NCBI GenBank assembly: GCA_021464245.1
Contig: JADCRB010000013.1
Location: 8,964,895-9,028,894, forward strand
Source: Carallia brachiata
Lineage: Eukaryota > Streptophyta > Magnoliopsida > Malpighiales > Rhizophoraceae
Direction of reading: 5' to 3'
DNA length: 64,000 bases
How positions within the stretch are numbered: the stretch's first letter is position 1; every line of letters starts with the position of its first letter. Made by a program: the position numbers and the translations under genes. The notes below the pieces were generated by a model. That model did no database searches. It saw only the letters and a list, made by a program, of their open reading frames with translations, and was not told the DNA's origin. Below, one piece after another: positions 12,616 through 26,259 of the stretch.

Positions 12616-13964
12616 ACAAAAATTTTAAAAGAAAAATTTGTAGACAAAGTTTGGCTTTGTAAGCCGGCATGTAAAAAAATCTTACAATGTTATTGACTGG
12701 AGGGGAACTTTTTTTTTTTTTTTTTCCTTCTTTTTTATCTTTACCCAACTGAGAAAATTCTTTCGATTTGATTCTTGGACTGCCCTCACAAACGTCAAAT
12801 TCTTGAATGACAATAGATGAAATTGAAAGCTCTAGATACATAAGAGTGTCATCGTTGATATAACTTTGCTAATATCATTCAAAAAAGTTATGATCAATAG
12901 TCAATCATGATGCAATGATACAAACTTTTATTTTTGTTTTTTTTTTTCCCAACAAACTCACTCCTTAGCAACCCCTAAACTGAAATAGGTTAAGATGTTT
13001 TTAGTCAAAATAGATATGGGTAATTTGGCTAAGGTACGGATGTCGAGTTTCATAAATGGCTATGGCTAATAGTGAAAGAGTCTCGTTTAACTCTATCGAT
13101 GCTCATATAATAAGTGTTTCTTACGAGGAATGTTGAATCAAAAAGGTAATGACTAACCCCGCACTTGTACCTCCAAGTGCAATGTTGAATATTTTGCAAT
13201 GCACATTACGAATTTGAGGGATTTGGAGTTCCTCTAACACAGGTTGTGTTTGGGATTGTGGTTGCTATTTGAACTCCTGTGTTTTGAGTTAAATGTAGTC
13301 TCATTTGTGTTTGATAAATTCTAAAATGTGCAGTTGGTGGAAGTTCACTACGGCTTAAACCTGCATTTTAGAAATGCAATGATTTGTTGCAGTAAGAAAA
13401 CGCAAGAAGTGCATTACAGTTTAATAATTTTTAAGGAAGAAAATATCTATTGCTATATAAAATATATTGCAATTTAACTATGTATAAGAATTTATTTTGT
13501 AATTCTAAGCTATTTTCTTAGAAATTATATTTTTCTTAAAGTTGACTAATAATCCAGCAAAAAAAAAAAAAAAAACCACATTGAAAAGTAATGATAATGT
13601 TTAGAACCGAATTGCAAAAGTTTAACTTTTTAGGACTATAATGAAAAATTCAGAAAGGTTTATGACTGATTTTATACTTATCCCCTCTCTAAACAATAAT
13701 AAAAAAGAAAAAACTCACTTAAGTAATTTTAAAATAATTAAAAAATGATACAGATCATTAGATGCTTGAATTCAAAAAAGATAAAAAGTAAATAAATTGT
13801 TAGATATATGAAACTATGTAATTAATATAAAACTGTATAATTACTTTAAAACTAAATAAATCAAGTTACCTAGTTTTACTCTAATAAAAAATAAAAAGGA
13901 ACTGCAAGTTTTGTCGGAAAGCAAAAATTCGGACGGGTCTTAACAAAAGCAAATTAACAAATGT

Positions 13965-13989
13965 ACACACACACACACACACACACACA
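13965..13989. repeat. (AC)n microsatellite
   Basis: About 25 bases of uninterrupted AC dinucleotide, followed by a short TATATA run. Confidence 0.95.
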
Positions 13990-14817
13990 TATGTATATAT
14001 ATAGAATTGTGTAATTCTAACGCTGAAATGTAGGGAAGCCTAACAGCATGGCATCAATAATGGAAACAAAGTTAACTTTCAGGCGTACATAACAATGTAA
14101 AAAAGTATCTGGAACACTTACAGCATATATTATATTATATGGACCTTAACCAGAAGACGAATAAAATGTTTTCGAAAATGGAGATGATTTTGAATCCTTT
14201 ACATGTTTGTCCATTCTAGCTGCCGTAACCACGCTAACTCCAAAATCAGCGGAGAATACACCAAAATTGGGAGGATTGGGAGGAGGAGCATGCTTCGAGA
14301 ATAATGATAAGTTTTTTCTTCTTTGGTTTTTGTTTGTTTTGAAAAAATACAATAGCCTAATTCAATAATAGCATACTTTGAAGTTGACATGAAACATTCG
14401 AATATCCCATCATCCGTGGAATTTTGTTTTGGATATTTTAGATTCAGATGCTGAGCTGCATGATATGTGATAACCCTTATCCTAGATCCTTAGGTGTAGA
14501 AGTGTATATTGTTGGAGAAATACGAGAACCCAAAATCAAAGAAAAATTTTTGTAGGATCTAAGTAAGCATTAGACAAGTGGACCTGACATCATACATCAA
14601 TTAATGAGTCATTCTCATTTAAATATTCCTTACTTTTCCCTCTCTTTTCTAATATGTGATATTTCTCAACCATACAATTCACACTTGAAATCTCAATAAG
14701 AAAAATATCTCCAACCAAGCTTTTACAAAAACAAAAAAAAAAAAAAAAAAAAAAACACATAGAGAGAGACTTTACAAACTAGAAAATGAAAATTATAGTT
14801 CAATAATTTAATACAAG

Positions 14818-14843
14818 TATATATATATATATATATATATATA
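14818..14843. repeat. (AT)n microsatellite
   Basis: Perfect AT dinucleotide run of about 26 bases. Confidence 0.95.
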
Positions 14844-17800
14844 AAGAGTAGAATTTAGTAGGTTTTGTATTGTAAATAATTATTATCTTTAAATTGATAT
14901 TTTTCCCATTCTGAATTGCTGTAAAATTTATGACGAATCACTTTCAAATTTATGAAACCTTGGGTTTGTAGGTAATAATTCTTTTAAATCCCCCTTATTA
15001 GAATTTCTTTAAACGTAGAAAGGAAAAAAAAACTTTCAAAGATACTTAAAAATGAAATGTCATGGGAGTCAAATGCACATCTTATTTATAGTTTTTGAAG
15101 AGTCACAACTCTATTATTAAAAGAACACACTTTGAGGTGATTAAAGAGTTATATCTTTTTTATAATTGAAAAATTATATCTTTACAATTGAAAATTCATT
15201 TAAAAGAATTGAAAATTCATTGAAAAGACACACTTCATTTAAATCAATAGTTTGATCCTTACAATTAAAGGGTTATTACATTTCAAAAGAAATTAACTTT
15301 TGGAAGTGCACAACCCTTGTGTAAATACACAACTTTTTGAAACAATACAACTATTAAATAAAAACAAAATTCTTCTAAAGAAATATAATTATCTAAAATA
15401 AACATTAACTCTTCAATTGATTAGTTCTTTCCTTTAACAAGACAATGTGTATATATACTAAGGGCAAATACCCCTTCCAAAATGCAACCACCTACAATCA
15501 AAATGTAATTGTGTTGAATTTTTTTAGAAAAAAAAATTGAAGAAATTCCAAAACTAAAACTGAAAATTAAATTTGTGTTATCCTAAACTTAAAATATAGA
15601 TCCTATGTAGTACACGATAAACAAAAAAAAAATTTCGAAGAAAAATTTTTTTTTCCCTAAAAAGTACAATGCAACCAGTTGCATTTTGTAGCAAGTATCC
15701 GGATGCTTGATTTCCGGCGCAGAACCTCTATGCATATACTAAACTAGAGAATCTCCAATTAAGATTTTGGAATCCACATATCTGAACAATTTTGTGAATC
15801 TCAGAAATTTTTTGTACCAAACAATCTTGTACCTTTAAAAGATCCACAATGAAAACCAGACAGAGACTTTTTACTCTCAATACTTGCTGCCATAATTATA
15901 AAACCAAATCCGGCCCATCCCTGTCGGTCGAATCGATGGTTTGGTGACCTGATCACTAGGCCAGGTCAGGTAGTTCAAATAGTAATTGAATTGTTCAACC
16001 CATTGATTTCTATTAATAATTTTTAACCGAATTAAGACTAAAACTCACAAGTTAGCCCGATTGGTTGGACAACCCCCCTAAGTTCAGACCATAACATGGG
16101 TCAAATGCTTTTTTTTTTTTTTTTTCTTTTTCTTTTTGTAAAACTTATTTACTTACCCCTTTTTTTTTTCTCTTTTTGAGTTTCAATTTTTTTTGGGGTC
16201 AAATGCTTCTTTTCTTTTTCTTATTTTTTCTTTATTTGAGTTCCAAAATTTTGCAATTTAACTTTTTAAAGTGAGAGGTTTGTACACTTAATTATTATTT
16301 TAATTTCATTCCATTTACTCTTAAAAGTATTTGAATAAATTTTTCTTATTCTTATACAGTATGCAAAAGAGCTATTTTTTCTACACTTACAAAGAGTCTA
16401 TTGTGTAATCGTATGAGAGATAAATGACTAAATGATTGAATTATTATTTATATAAAAAATACATTTAATTACATAAAAAAAATAAAAAAAAAATAGTTTC
16501 AAAGTATTAAAATTTACAAGATGTAATTATAATATTTATTATAAAAAATAATCAATAATATATTTTTAATTTTCATTACATAAATTTTTATAATTATTAT
16601 AAATATATATATAGAATTCGCTCCTCCTACATTTTTTTCTAGTTTTGTCCTTGACAATAATTTATCGTTGTCCATATACTAAGCAACATACTACAATTGA
16701 CGCCTAAAAAAGAGCTCTTTAAGAGTTTTTATCAAAATTTTATTTGGCATAAACTACTTTTTAATTTTTAGAAGCGCAACTATTGTATTAAACTGTACGA
16801 AAAACTTATATATCTATTTGACATATTTCTTTTCTTAAAATGCAATTAATATTATGGTTTCTTGCTCTATGAAAGTAACTATTATTATAAACATTGACTC
16901 GACTGATTTAACCAGTCAACTGATGATTTATTGGTTGAACTAATAATCCATTGACCCAATTTTTTGTCTACGTTAACGTCCGAGTCTTATTTTATAACTA
17001 TGCTTGTTGCTATAAATTTATAACTGATCATGAACTTTTGGCAATAAATTTTTTTACGATAATTTTTTTGACACAAGAAATTTAAATTGCTGTCATAACA
17101 TTAACATTTTAACGGTAAGATTTCACTTTAGTGCACAATTTTCGGCAACTGATTCTATAATTTGTTGTAACGATATAGTTGGCATAGTCCAATCTAAATT
17201 TAGTTAACTTAATATGAAGCTTAATATCTAACGAGCATTGTTAGAGGGCCAAAAAATTGGATCAAAATTTAACCAGAATGATGTTATATTGATATTATTT
17301 TACGACTTACATATTAATTTTTATTTAAGTGGAATCCAAATGATGTCATATTTATATCATTCTAAATGACTTGTAACTAGATTATTTGATTATCTATCTT
17401 TTCTATGTCTACTTTGTAGGTTTATGAAGGAGGACAGGTTACTACCGTATATTATTAAATCTATCAAATATAATATACACCCACTTTCTGTTTTATTTTA
17501 ATATTATTGCATTTTACACATTAATATTTTATATAGAATGTATATAGATATTAATTATATATATATAAATATATATATATAAATAAATTATTAAATACTA
17601 ATTTAACCAATTCAATCTTTTGTTTACCTATTGAACTTTGAACTTCTGACAATTCTATTGCGATCACCGGCTGTTAAGGTTTCAAAATATTGATTTGTTA
17701 TGTTTGTTCTAATGACCAAAGTTACAACCGGGGCATGAGAGTGTACGTTCATTGCATATGTTAGCTTTTACAAGCTTGGAGGTTCAAAGGACTCTCTATA

Positions 17801-20800
17801 CGATTCGAGGGGGGAAAAAAAAAAAACGCGGTAGGCAATTACTCGGAAAATCCGAATTCTATGTTCCTTTTCTTGGTGAAAACCTGAATTCCAAGTTCTG
17901 TGATTGTGGACATGTTTTTTGGTGGTCGTCAATTATGGACATTGATTACTACCTAATCTTGTATTGATGAGATGCATCACGCATGCATTGATATTTGATA
18001 GTTTTTTATGACGTACAGTTAATTTTGTCTGGTTACAAGATTAATATGCATGCAAATGCATTTCATATTCTGATCTCTATGTGGGACTAACCGAAATAAG
18101 CTAGCATTTTGCCTTTTTAAAACCTAAATTATATTACTGTAATTGTTATGCAAAAACGAAAAATGCAAGCAAGCTAATTAAAACTTTCATATTTTAATGA
18201 AAAAGATAGTAACTGGCTACCCATACATATTCTCGGCAAATGACATTGGCCTCATCAGCTAGAAGGAACGTGACAAGAGGTGGGCAGCTAGGTAAGTTGG
18301 GTTGTGACTGGTCTTGAGTCGTTCAAATTTTGTACCATTAATTTCGTATTTATTGAATTTCAGATTTATCGTGTTTATATCAAATGTTGAATATATCAAG
18401 TTTTGAATACATCATGTTCCAAGCTTATTGGTTTTATATATGTTAGGTTTGATATATCTCGAGATTTTCATTTGGATTATTCGTGTTTTGAATTTTTTAA
18501 ATTTAAGTTATTTGGTTTTACATCGGCCAAATTTCAGGTTAATTTGGTCTGGAATGTCTTGAGTTATTTCCAAGAATGTCACATTCAATGGCAGAGAATA
18601 GAGGCCTAACTGAAACGAAAACGGGCACAAATGGCAGCCACTTAGAAAGATGTCTTTTGATTCTCCACTAAAATATTTGAAGTTAAATATATGTCTTAGA
18701 AACGTAGAGTCGTGGGAGTAGCAAATTACTTTTTTTGGGCCCAATTTGTTGTGTAGAGTGCAAACGCGTGTAATTTTCTTTTTTGAAACTGGAATATCAT
18801 TCATGTTTTCTCTTTTTTTTTTTATTGATAAGAAAAAAATAAACTAAAGATGTCTCTATTAGACAATGTGGTACATCTAAGTGATTATCATATCACGATC
18901 ACATACTAATTTTTTTAACCAACTTATTCAACTCGGTGAATGATTTTAACGATCCAAATGCACCCTGATATCACGATCCAAATGCACCCTATTAGCCAAT
19001 GTTGCAAATGTAGATTATTCTAGTGAGGTTTTTTTTTTTTTTTTTTTAATTTTATGAATAAATTGACTGAAAATAACATCTATCCTATCAATAGCAATAT
19101 GGTTCTGATCGACTATCTTATTATCTAATAAACAACTAGGTAAGTCACATAAAGACGTCCATATATTTAAGTGGGTTCCAGGTAATAAAACGGACGAAAA
19201 ATTATTACTTAATTCCCACCATATATTACGTGTGGGCTTTATATTATCCCTTATGGGATGAAAATTACAAGAATTCAAAACCACTTTTTGTTTTTAGGGG
19301 GCGGCCCCTAGGTTGTTCCGTCGTTAGCTGTACGTGTAGAACAAACGCATTATATTTGAACCCAAAAAACAAAAAACAAAAAAAAAAAAACTCATTGTCT
19401 GTTTTTAATTGAAGTTTCATTACACTAAAAGAGAGGGTGATTGCTCTTCGGGGTGCCGTTACTGTTGAGTTTGAAAGGAAGAGTGTTAGGTGTACGGTAA
19501 AATTCTGTAAAAGTTGTCTTTTCTTTATAAGCCTCTTGAAAAATAGTTGATAAGAAAAATAACGGAATAAACACCATTCAATTTCAAAAGTTTTAGAAAT
19601 TTTTCAATTTAATTTTTTTACCTTCTCTAATTTTTCAATCATATATATATATATATATATAGCTTCAGGATTTGCTTGCATGCCTTCTTCCGCGATCTTG
19701 CCTTATTTTGTTTGTTCTTTCTCTTTCTCCATTCAATGGACTCAACATAAAATTCATCACCTCTTCAACTGACCAAGCAAACTTCAGAAGGTTTAAATTA
19801 ACAACGTTCAAACGGTTGAAGTATTTAAAAATATAAATATGAAAGGGTTGAGGGCATTATTTTTCATGTTGGTGGATGGTGATGGTGTGAGTTTTTTGAA
19901 TCTGTAATTGACCAAACTTTTTTTTTTATTTACAAGGAATCCTATTTGGCATATAAAGAGAGGGGAAAATAAAGTTTGTGAGAGTTGAATCTCCTACCTC
20001 GTAGTTAAGGGACACTTCCGTCAACCACTAGAATAAATGTTCAACCTTAAACTGATAAACTTATGGAAGACTAGAGTGCCAAGACTTTTCAGTTTTTTTT
20101 TTTTAATTGTAGTTTAGATTAAATGGCCCTCCTCTCTGGCCATTCAGAGCAACTCATTAAAGAATTTCACTTAGACACTTACAAGTCTCATTAGCAAGGA
20201 TCAGTGAATGAAGCTATATTGAAGAATGATGCCCAGCAATAAAAAGCTCAGTTCAGTGGTTGCTCCATTCAAAATTCGTGGCATGTATGTTTGCCCATGT
20301 TCTAATTTTTCTCTCTTTCTTTTTTTCTTTTTTACTTTTAACTTTATGGGTTTTGTGAAAATATTTTTTTAGGAGTTTTGACACACTGAAGTTGGAGAGC
20401 TTGAAGTTGCAAGATAGGAATATAACCTTCATCAAAAATCTCGCAGCTCTTCAACTGTAGGTAAACTTGTGTTATGTGATTAGGTCTAGGATATAAATTG
20501 GATTTTTTTTATCGATGCTAAGGTGTTGTTCCTTGTGATCTAGGATATCTACGTGAACTTGGAGGAAGATGAGAACAAAAGGCCAGTAAGAAAGATACCA
20601 TAGACATATTACGAAAGTCCCTAGTTACTTGCAAGAGTAAGTGACTTTTCTGTCTAATCACTACCAATGATCATAAAATTCTTTATTTTCTCTTTTTAAT
20701 GTAACAAATAGTTTTAGCATGAAGTTATAGGATTAATTGTTTATGAGGATACAGTTACCATATTAAAGGATTGACCTATAAATAAACTAGAGGTGTAATT

Positions 20801-21022
20801 CTTTTGCCTAAACACCCAGCAAATTTTGTGAAATTTTTATTCACTTACCTTTTCTCTTTGTAAAATGAATCTCACAATCTATAATCAGAAAAGAATACAA
20901 ATATATAATATTAGACTGTATACCACTGAATATCGTATTTATAGTTATATTTCTTCTAAGTAAAATGTTAAATATAAAACAATAATATAATAACATCTCC
21001 GCATAGTGCTGGTAATAAAACT

Positions 21023-21404
21023 AGTAACTATTGTTTCTGTTCTAATTAGGTCCTAACATGGACAGAATAGGGTTAAAAAGTTAAAAAATGTATTTGGCCG
21101 GACGAAATACAAAAAAATACAACGTCAAAGAAATGAAATTAGTTGTTGAAAAACAAAAAATGAAACCTCTTAAATTTGCTTTTCTAACACTAGAGGGTTT
21201 TTTTTTCAACAACATATTTTGTTTTTTATGGCTGCATTTGTTTATTTTTTCCAGTCAAATATGTTTTTTAATTTTGTTTTTCAACAACAGATTTCTTTTT
21301 AACTATGTATTTGTGCATTTTGTCTGATCAAATATATTTTTTTAACATTTTGACTCGATTTTGTTTATGTTAGGACTTAATTACCATAGAAACTATTATT
21401 GTAA
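21023..21404. mobile_element. Foldback / MITE-like inverted repeat, about 380 bp
   Basis: The left arm (from 21023) and the right arm (back from 21404) are inverted copies of each other over roughly 130-140 bases. Landmarks are AATTAGGTCCTAACATGGAC at 21044-21063, matched on the other strand by AATTAAGTCCTAACATAAAC ending at 21382, and GTTGTTGAAAAACAAAA in both arms (about 21141 and 21290). The loop is about 100 bases. There is no coding capacity. No clear target duplication is visible, so the superfamily is undetermined. Confidence 0.7.
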
Positions 21405-23212
21405 GACTGAAATGAAAACAATAAAAGGTATACAACTGGATTAAAAAAATTTTAAAAGGTGTAGAAGTGAAATGATGCTTATCCCAAAAAATAAATTTGT
21501 CCTACTTTTTGAAAGTAATAATAGCAGATAGATGATATGTGACATAAATCTCTAAATAATGATACTGCATGTATCTTGTGTCTAAATATATTCTCTTTTT
21601 CTTATAATAAAAGAGATCTTAATTAGTCATTTTAATAGTTAACAATAATAAAAAATGTCAATATACTCAAATACTATTATATTATTTTATTTATTAATTT
21701 TCGTATTCAACGGTCACCAATATTAGGAATCAACAATAGATGAACCAAATGGGACTTAAAACTATGCATCAAGGCAACTATTAAAGTTTATTTGTTTTGG
21801 GTAAATCTATTAGTGTTATTTAATTAAAACTTAAGACGTGCTTTCTTAATGAATTATTATTTGAAATAAATTATTTGTTGGTTGATATCCCATGGTTAAC
21901 GGCAGCCAATCATTGACAAAGCAAACGATTGTGCACGTGTATAATTCTTGTGGAGACAGCAAGCTACTACTTTATAATTATAGCCGTTCGCCTTTTTTTT
22001 ATTGTAAACAATTTTTATTTTTCTTTCGCATTTCTTGTCAGAAAATTGAGAGTGACAGATATACTACGGGTAGAAATTGTTAGTCTAGCAATTGGACTGC
22101 ACACAAAATACATATAATATACAAAAAAAATCAATGAGTTACTAATGATCTAAAATTTGAACCTTAGTAGAACTATATATATATATATATATATATATGC
22201 GTGTGTGTGTGTGTGTGGATTAACTTTTTTGTCCATTATTTTCTTTTTCTTACTAATTAATGAGCCGTGACTTACAAATATCATCTATATGAATATGGTA
22301 AGCTATGAATTTTACAATTCAAATGTATGCGTGCGTGTGTGTACAATAACGTGCAGGTCAATTTCCAATTCAAACTCCACCGAGAGCCAATCAATTGAAA
22401 AAGTAAGGTTAATAACAATATAAGTCCTATTAGTAAAAATACTTTTTTTTTATCCACATGCAAACGGGTGCAATAGCATCCTCAAAGAGTCGAACAAGTA
22501 TACCCAAGCAATTTTCAACCATAATACTCCTTTTTTTATGGATTAGGGCCAAATCTAGATATTAATTAAATCCAACTTTCGTGGATTGACTGAAACCAAA
22601 ATCCAATTGTGGGGTTTTCACTAATTGTTGAATACTTCACACACGTATGCTTTTCCAATTTCATTGCGTGAGGTTGTCTTGAACCTTTCCACCTTCGAAA
22701 CTTCATGAGTTGCTAATTGTTAATTTAGCTGACTGGAAAGAGGGGAATTCATTTCTTACACTTGACTTCTGAGTTGTTAATTGTTCATTTAGCCGTTTTT
22801 TTTTAAAAAAATTTGGTTCTTTTTCTTGTTGTATCAATTTAACATGTAATTTGGATACCATTATGTAGAAGGACGAAAACAAAACAGAAAATTTAATTAG
22901 CTCCCTTAATGTAGGACCAAGTTCCCACTACGTAAAATATTACCAACTAGACTAGGATTTAATAAAGGAATTGACTTCTTAGCAAGTGAAAAATGTTAAA
23001 TCATGTATGACAATAAAATCTTACATCACAGAGAGAACATCCGAATTTCATTATTTTATTAAGTGTTTTAAAAGTAAGACTTAAACCATTAATCAAGAAG
23101 TGATTGTTAAAATTAGAGTTCAATTAATTTTGATATAACTGTTAAAGATAGAGCTCAATTGGTCCTAATATCTAGTTGTAGTAACTCCGCTTTACTAATT
23201 CTTAAATTGAAC
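21405..23212. other. Gene-free AT-rich spacer
   Basis: Nothing coding is visible. It contains a compound (AT)n-(GT)n microsatellite at 22173-22217 and a second GT-rich stretch near 22325-22345. Confidence 0.55.
22173..22217. repeat. Compound (AT)n(GT)n microsatellite
   Basis: About 26 bases of AT dinucleotide directly followed by about 18 bases of GT dinucleotide. Confidence 0.95.
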
Positions 23213-24090
23213 TAGCTCTAATACCATTGTTTGAAATTTGCGAGCTCTGAACTCTCTCACTTTTTGGAAGTCCCGAGCTCCCCTTCTTCTCAGGCTTCCC
23301 AGTTGCCTATCTGCTCGAGATTCCAAGCTCCCTTCCGAGCTGTTTATCTGCCAAGCTCAATATTGGAGAGAGAACTTTGGAGGTTAGCAGGAAAACAACA
23401 TCTCATGGGCGTTTTGACACCCTTCTTGCCCAAAATTAAAAGGCATTGAGTTAACGGAATTTGTCACTTATATGTTATTTTGGTATTGTCTCTCTCTATT
23501 ATGCGGAATTTATAACTTTTGACCATTTTTTAACTCTAATTGATCACTTGATCTCCAACGACTCTTTCAAGTGTGATTTTTTTTTTACATTTGGGTCCTT
23601 TTTTTTTTTTGAATACAATGTTAGTAGTTAATCAGTTAAGTATAAACGGAAAAGGGAGAAGTGAGTCTGATAAATACCACGAGAGTGCACAATACTTGAA
23701 GAGAGTAAATATCTTGTCGTCCACTAAATAGGTTAAGGGGAGCAGGCGGGAGTCAAACCCTGGCCTGCCCCAAGAAGGCATGCTGCATGCTCCCTTGACC
23801 AACCAGGCAAAGCCTGGTTGGCTTCTACTTTTGGGTCCCCGAACGCGCCAAGAGCTACACTTCTCCAGTAGACCTCTTCCACCAGGCCTTCTAAAGGGAG
23901 TGCATTTTTCTCTAGCCACACATATCTATGGGGCCTTGTTTGGTTGGGCCTTCTAACAGTGTGTATGCTTCGACATGGAGGGAATGCTTCATGAATCGAA
24001 ATTCTGCATCTATAATCATTCGAGGGCAAACCGTCGGCTCTGATACTACATTGAATTCATACCTCTATTAGCTCTAATACAATGGAAAAT
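23213..24090 (-). mobile_element. Probable non-autonomous LTR-retroelement relic
   Basis: Clearly less AT-rich than its surroundings. Read on the minus strand, TAGTATCAGAGCC (24048-24036) is one mismatch from the primer-binding site complementary to initiator-Met tRNA that follows the 5' LTR of many plant retroelements. Close variants of the same wording occur at 24085-24070 and 23229-23214. Between them is a perfect hairpin at 23799-23821 (10-bp stem, CCAACCAGGC, loop AAA) and the string GGGTTTGACTCCC, which resembles a tRNA B box. No gag, protease or polymerase frame is present and I cannot pair two LTRs. A TRIM-like element or a SINE are the main alternatives. Confidence 0.4.
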
Positions 24091-24549
24091 TTACTTTTTA
24101 TACCGTAAGTTTAGAGTGTATAGAATTAAAAATTACAAAAAAACATATTGTTACTACCAGACGCGCAGTCAACTTATTTAAAAATATGATTGTCTCTTGC
24201 AATTAGTTGACCACTACCATGTCCTACTCTATTCATACCACTGCCTCGATGGCCTTCACAACGCTATCATCGGTTATACTCTTACCCCATGAGCGTATAG
24301 AGATTAATTGTCTACAAAGATTGACGGATTTTGGTTTAGAATTTTCCTCGAGAGATTTTATTGGGTAGTTGAAATAGTTGAAAGAGGAATGTGCTTGAAT
24401 ACAAAAATCACAATTCCCTTAAAAACAAACACTGGAATGGAAATTAACCGTTTTCATCTCATTGTCGTGTACATTTTTACAACATAAACGCCCCCCAAAT
24501 GTTAGGATGAATTTTGACTTTTTTATGAAATTTTTCTTATTTATTTATT

Positions 24550-25400
24550 CATTTTTCGAAACTATAAATTAGTGTTTGAGTTAGTAAAAAACGAAAGAAC
24601 TTATGGATCATTTGGTTCAATTCTGAAAATAGCAAATGAAGTGGACTTCTATTTAAAGTCTTAAGTGAAAGATGACCTTTTGATTTTTATCCTTTTTTTT
24701 GTATAGATGATAAATTTGTGTTGAAAAGACCCTGTGTGGATCAATTGTGTTGATTCTAAAAATAAAAAAGAAAGTGGACTCCGATCCAAAACTCTTAAGG
24801 CAAATATGAGAAACTATGGATCACCTGCGTCAATTCCAAAAATAAGTGAACATCGATTCGAAAAGTCTTAAATATGAAGCATGAACTTCAACTTTTTGCC
24901 TTTTTTCGCATCAATAAATATTAGTAGTAGTCGGTAAGTAAGTTATTAATGGAAGATGAAAATCTGCGAATCATTTGGGTTAATTCCAAGAAGAAAAAGG
25001 GAAGTGGTTTTAATCCACAAAGTTTTAAACATAAATTTTTGCATTTTTTTCTTTTTACTAAGTAATATATTAGTGGTTAGGGTGTAAGTTATTTATATTT
25101 ATTTTTGGTGATAAAAATGAGAAAATAAAGGTGGTAGCCCACAATCTAATAAAAAATTATTATGATAGTTATGACATATTTTAAGTTAAGTAGTAACTTA
25201 TAAATTTTATCCTATTACTTAATTTTGTGAAATTCAAACGTTCGATTACAAAACTGAAAGTCCAAACCCATTACTAATTTAACTACACAAATGGTAGTAG
25301 CAAGTGAGTTACTAGTGAAATGTGAAGACATATGAATCATTTTGAAAGTTAAAAAGGTAGTGTGAGCCAAAGCTTGCACCATCAACTTACCTATGTCGAC
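24550..25400. repeat. Degenerate tandem array, about five diverged units
   Basis: The same wording recurs along the plus strand: a GGATCATTTGGTTCAATTC-like phrase (near 24606, 24737, 24817, 24969 and weakly 25331) followed each time by a purine-rich stretch, GTGGACTCCGATCC-like bases and an AAAGTCTTAA-like end. A second phrase resembling TTAGTAGTNGGTAAGTNAGTTA precedes several copies. Spacing varies between about 80 and 220 bases, so the array is old or has gained and lost pieces. No protein frame spans it. Confidence 0.55.
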
Positions 25401-26259
25401 TTAGTTTAGACAAAATGTATGAAATACGATTTTAAAAAAAAATTGTGAAACATAAATTATCATCTTTTCTGCCAAAGTGAAATGGAGGTCATTGAATTTT
25501 TTTCTTTTTTTTTTTTGGACAATTTAATACATGTAGAATGTAATGCTCTTTACGTTCTATCAGAAATTGGACATCTCATAGCTATGAATTATTAGATATT
25601 TAGCTCATGATGTCTGAAAACCTTGCCAATACAAAGGTTTTAATTTTTTTTAGGTGGGGAACTTCTACATTTATTTGCCATCAAGTCATTTGAGTTACCA
25701 AGGCATGTCAAAAATAGTAAGGTGCTAAACTTTGGTGCCGAAGTGGGTACTAGACCTGGCCAAAAAGTGGGTACGACACCTCGCAACAATACAATACTGC
25801 TTCCCTTCACCGACCCCGAGGCGATACCTATGCCATCAATGACCAAAGCCATTTAAGTTGCTAAACATCACCTTCCTAGCCTGATGAGAAAAAAAGGACG
25901 TTTGAGTATACAATACCCCACATTTGCAGAATCGAAGAAAAGTTGATATATACAGCTTCGCTTTATCTTAACAAAGAGACTATTTCAATGATTTGAATTC
26001 ATGACCATCAGACCATAATGAAATAACATCGTCTCACGTTGAATATTATAAAAAGTCAATGAGTAAAACCCAAGACAGCTCGCATTAAATCATCATTTCT
26101 AATTATAGACCAGAACCACAAAAATATCTGCAAACACAGACTCGAGTTAAGTTGTTAAATTCCTTCTTCCTCTAGATTTGCACATGAATGCACAAGCTCA
26201 GAGAGGTGTTAGTAATTTTGGCAACCTATACAATAATCCGATCACCACCGTCAGCCTTC
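25401..26259. other. Spacer and probable 3' UTR of the hydrolase gene
   Basis: No coding region supported. The part nearest 26260 is likely 3' UTR of the minus-strand hydrolase. A short frame on the minus strand at 25640-25852 has no recognisable motif. Confidence 0.5.

Larger units (their letters stand above)
12616..21022. other. Long gene-poor region
   Basis: No coding region I can support in 8.4 kb. Contents are AT-rich sequence, homopolymer runs and microsatellites (listed separately). A 21-base unit, ATCACGATCCAAATGCACCC plus T, is repeated in tandem near 18951-18991. The stretch 18300-18560 has the degenerate repeated TTTGATATATC-like wording often seen in decayed LTR sequence, but no termini can be seen. 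Open frames around 14150-14390, 17752-17967 and 18403-18804 have no motif and look like chance. Confidence 0.55.

Noticed and set aside
23740..23825. Possible tRNA or SINE (B-box-like GGGTTTGACTCCC)
   Set aside because: No cloverleaf can be formed around it. The B box has two mismatches and the spacing to an A-box-like stretch is too long. Kept only as part of the relic.
23231..24029. Frames of 72, 95 and 98 codons with Ser/Pro/Arg-rich sequence
   Set aside because: They follow from the GC-rich retroelement relic; no gag, protease or polymerase signatures.
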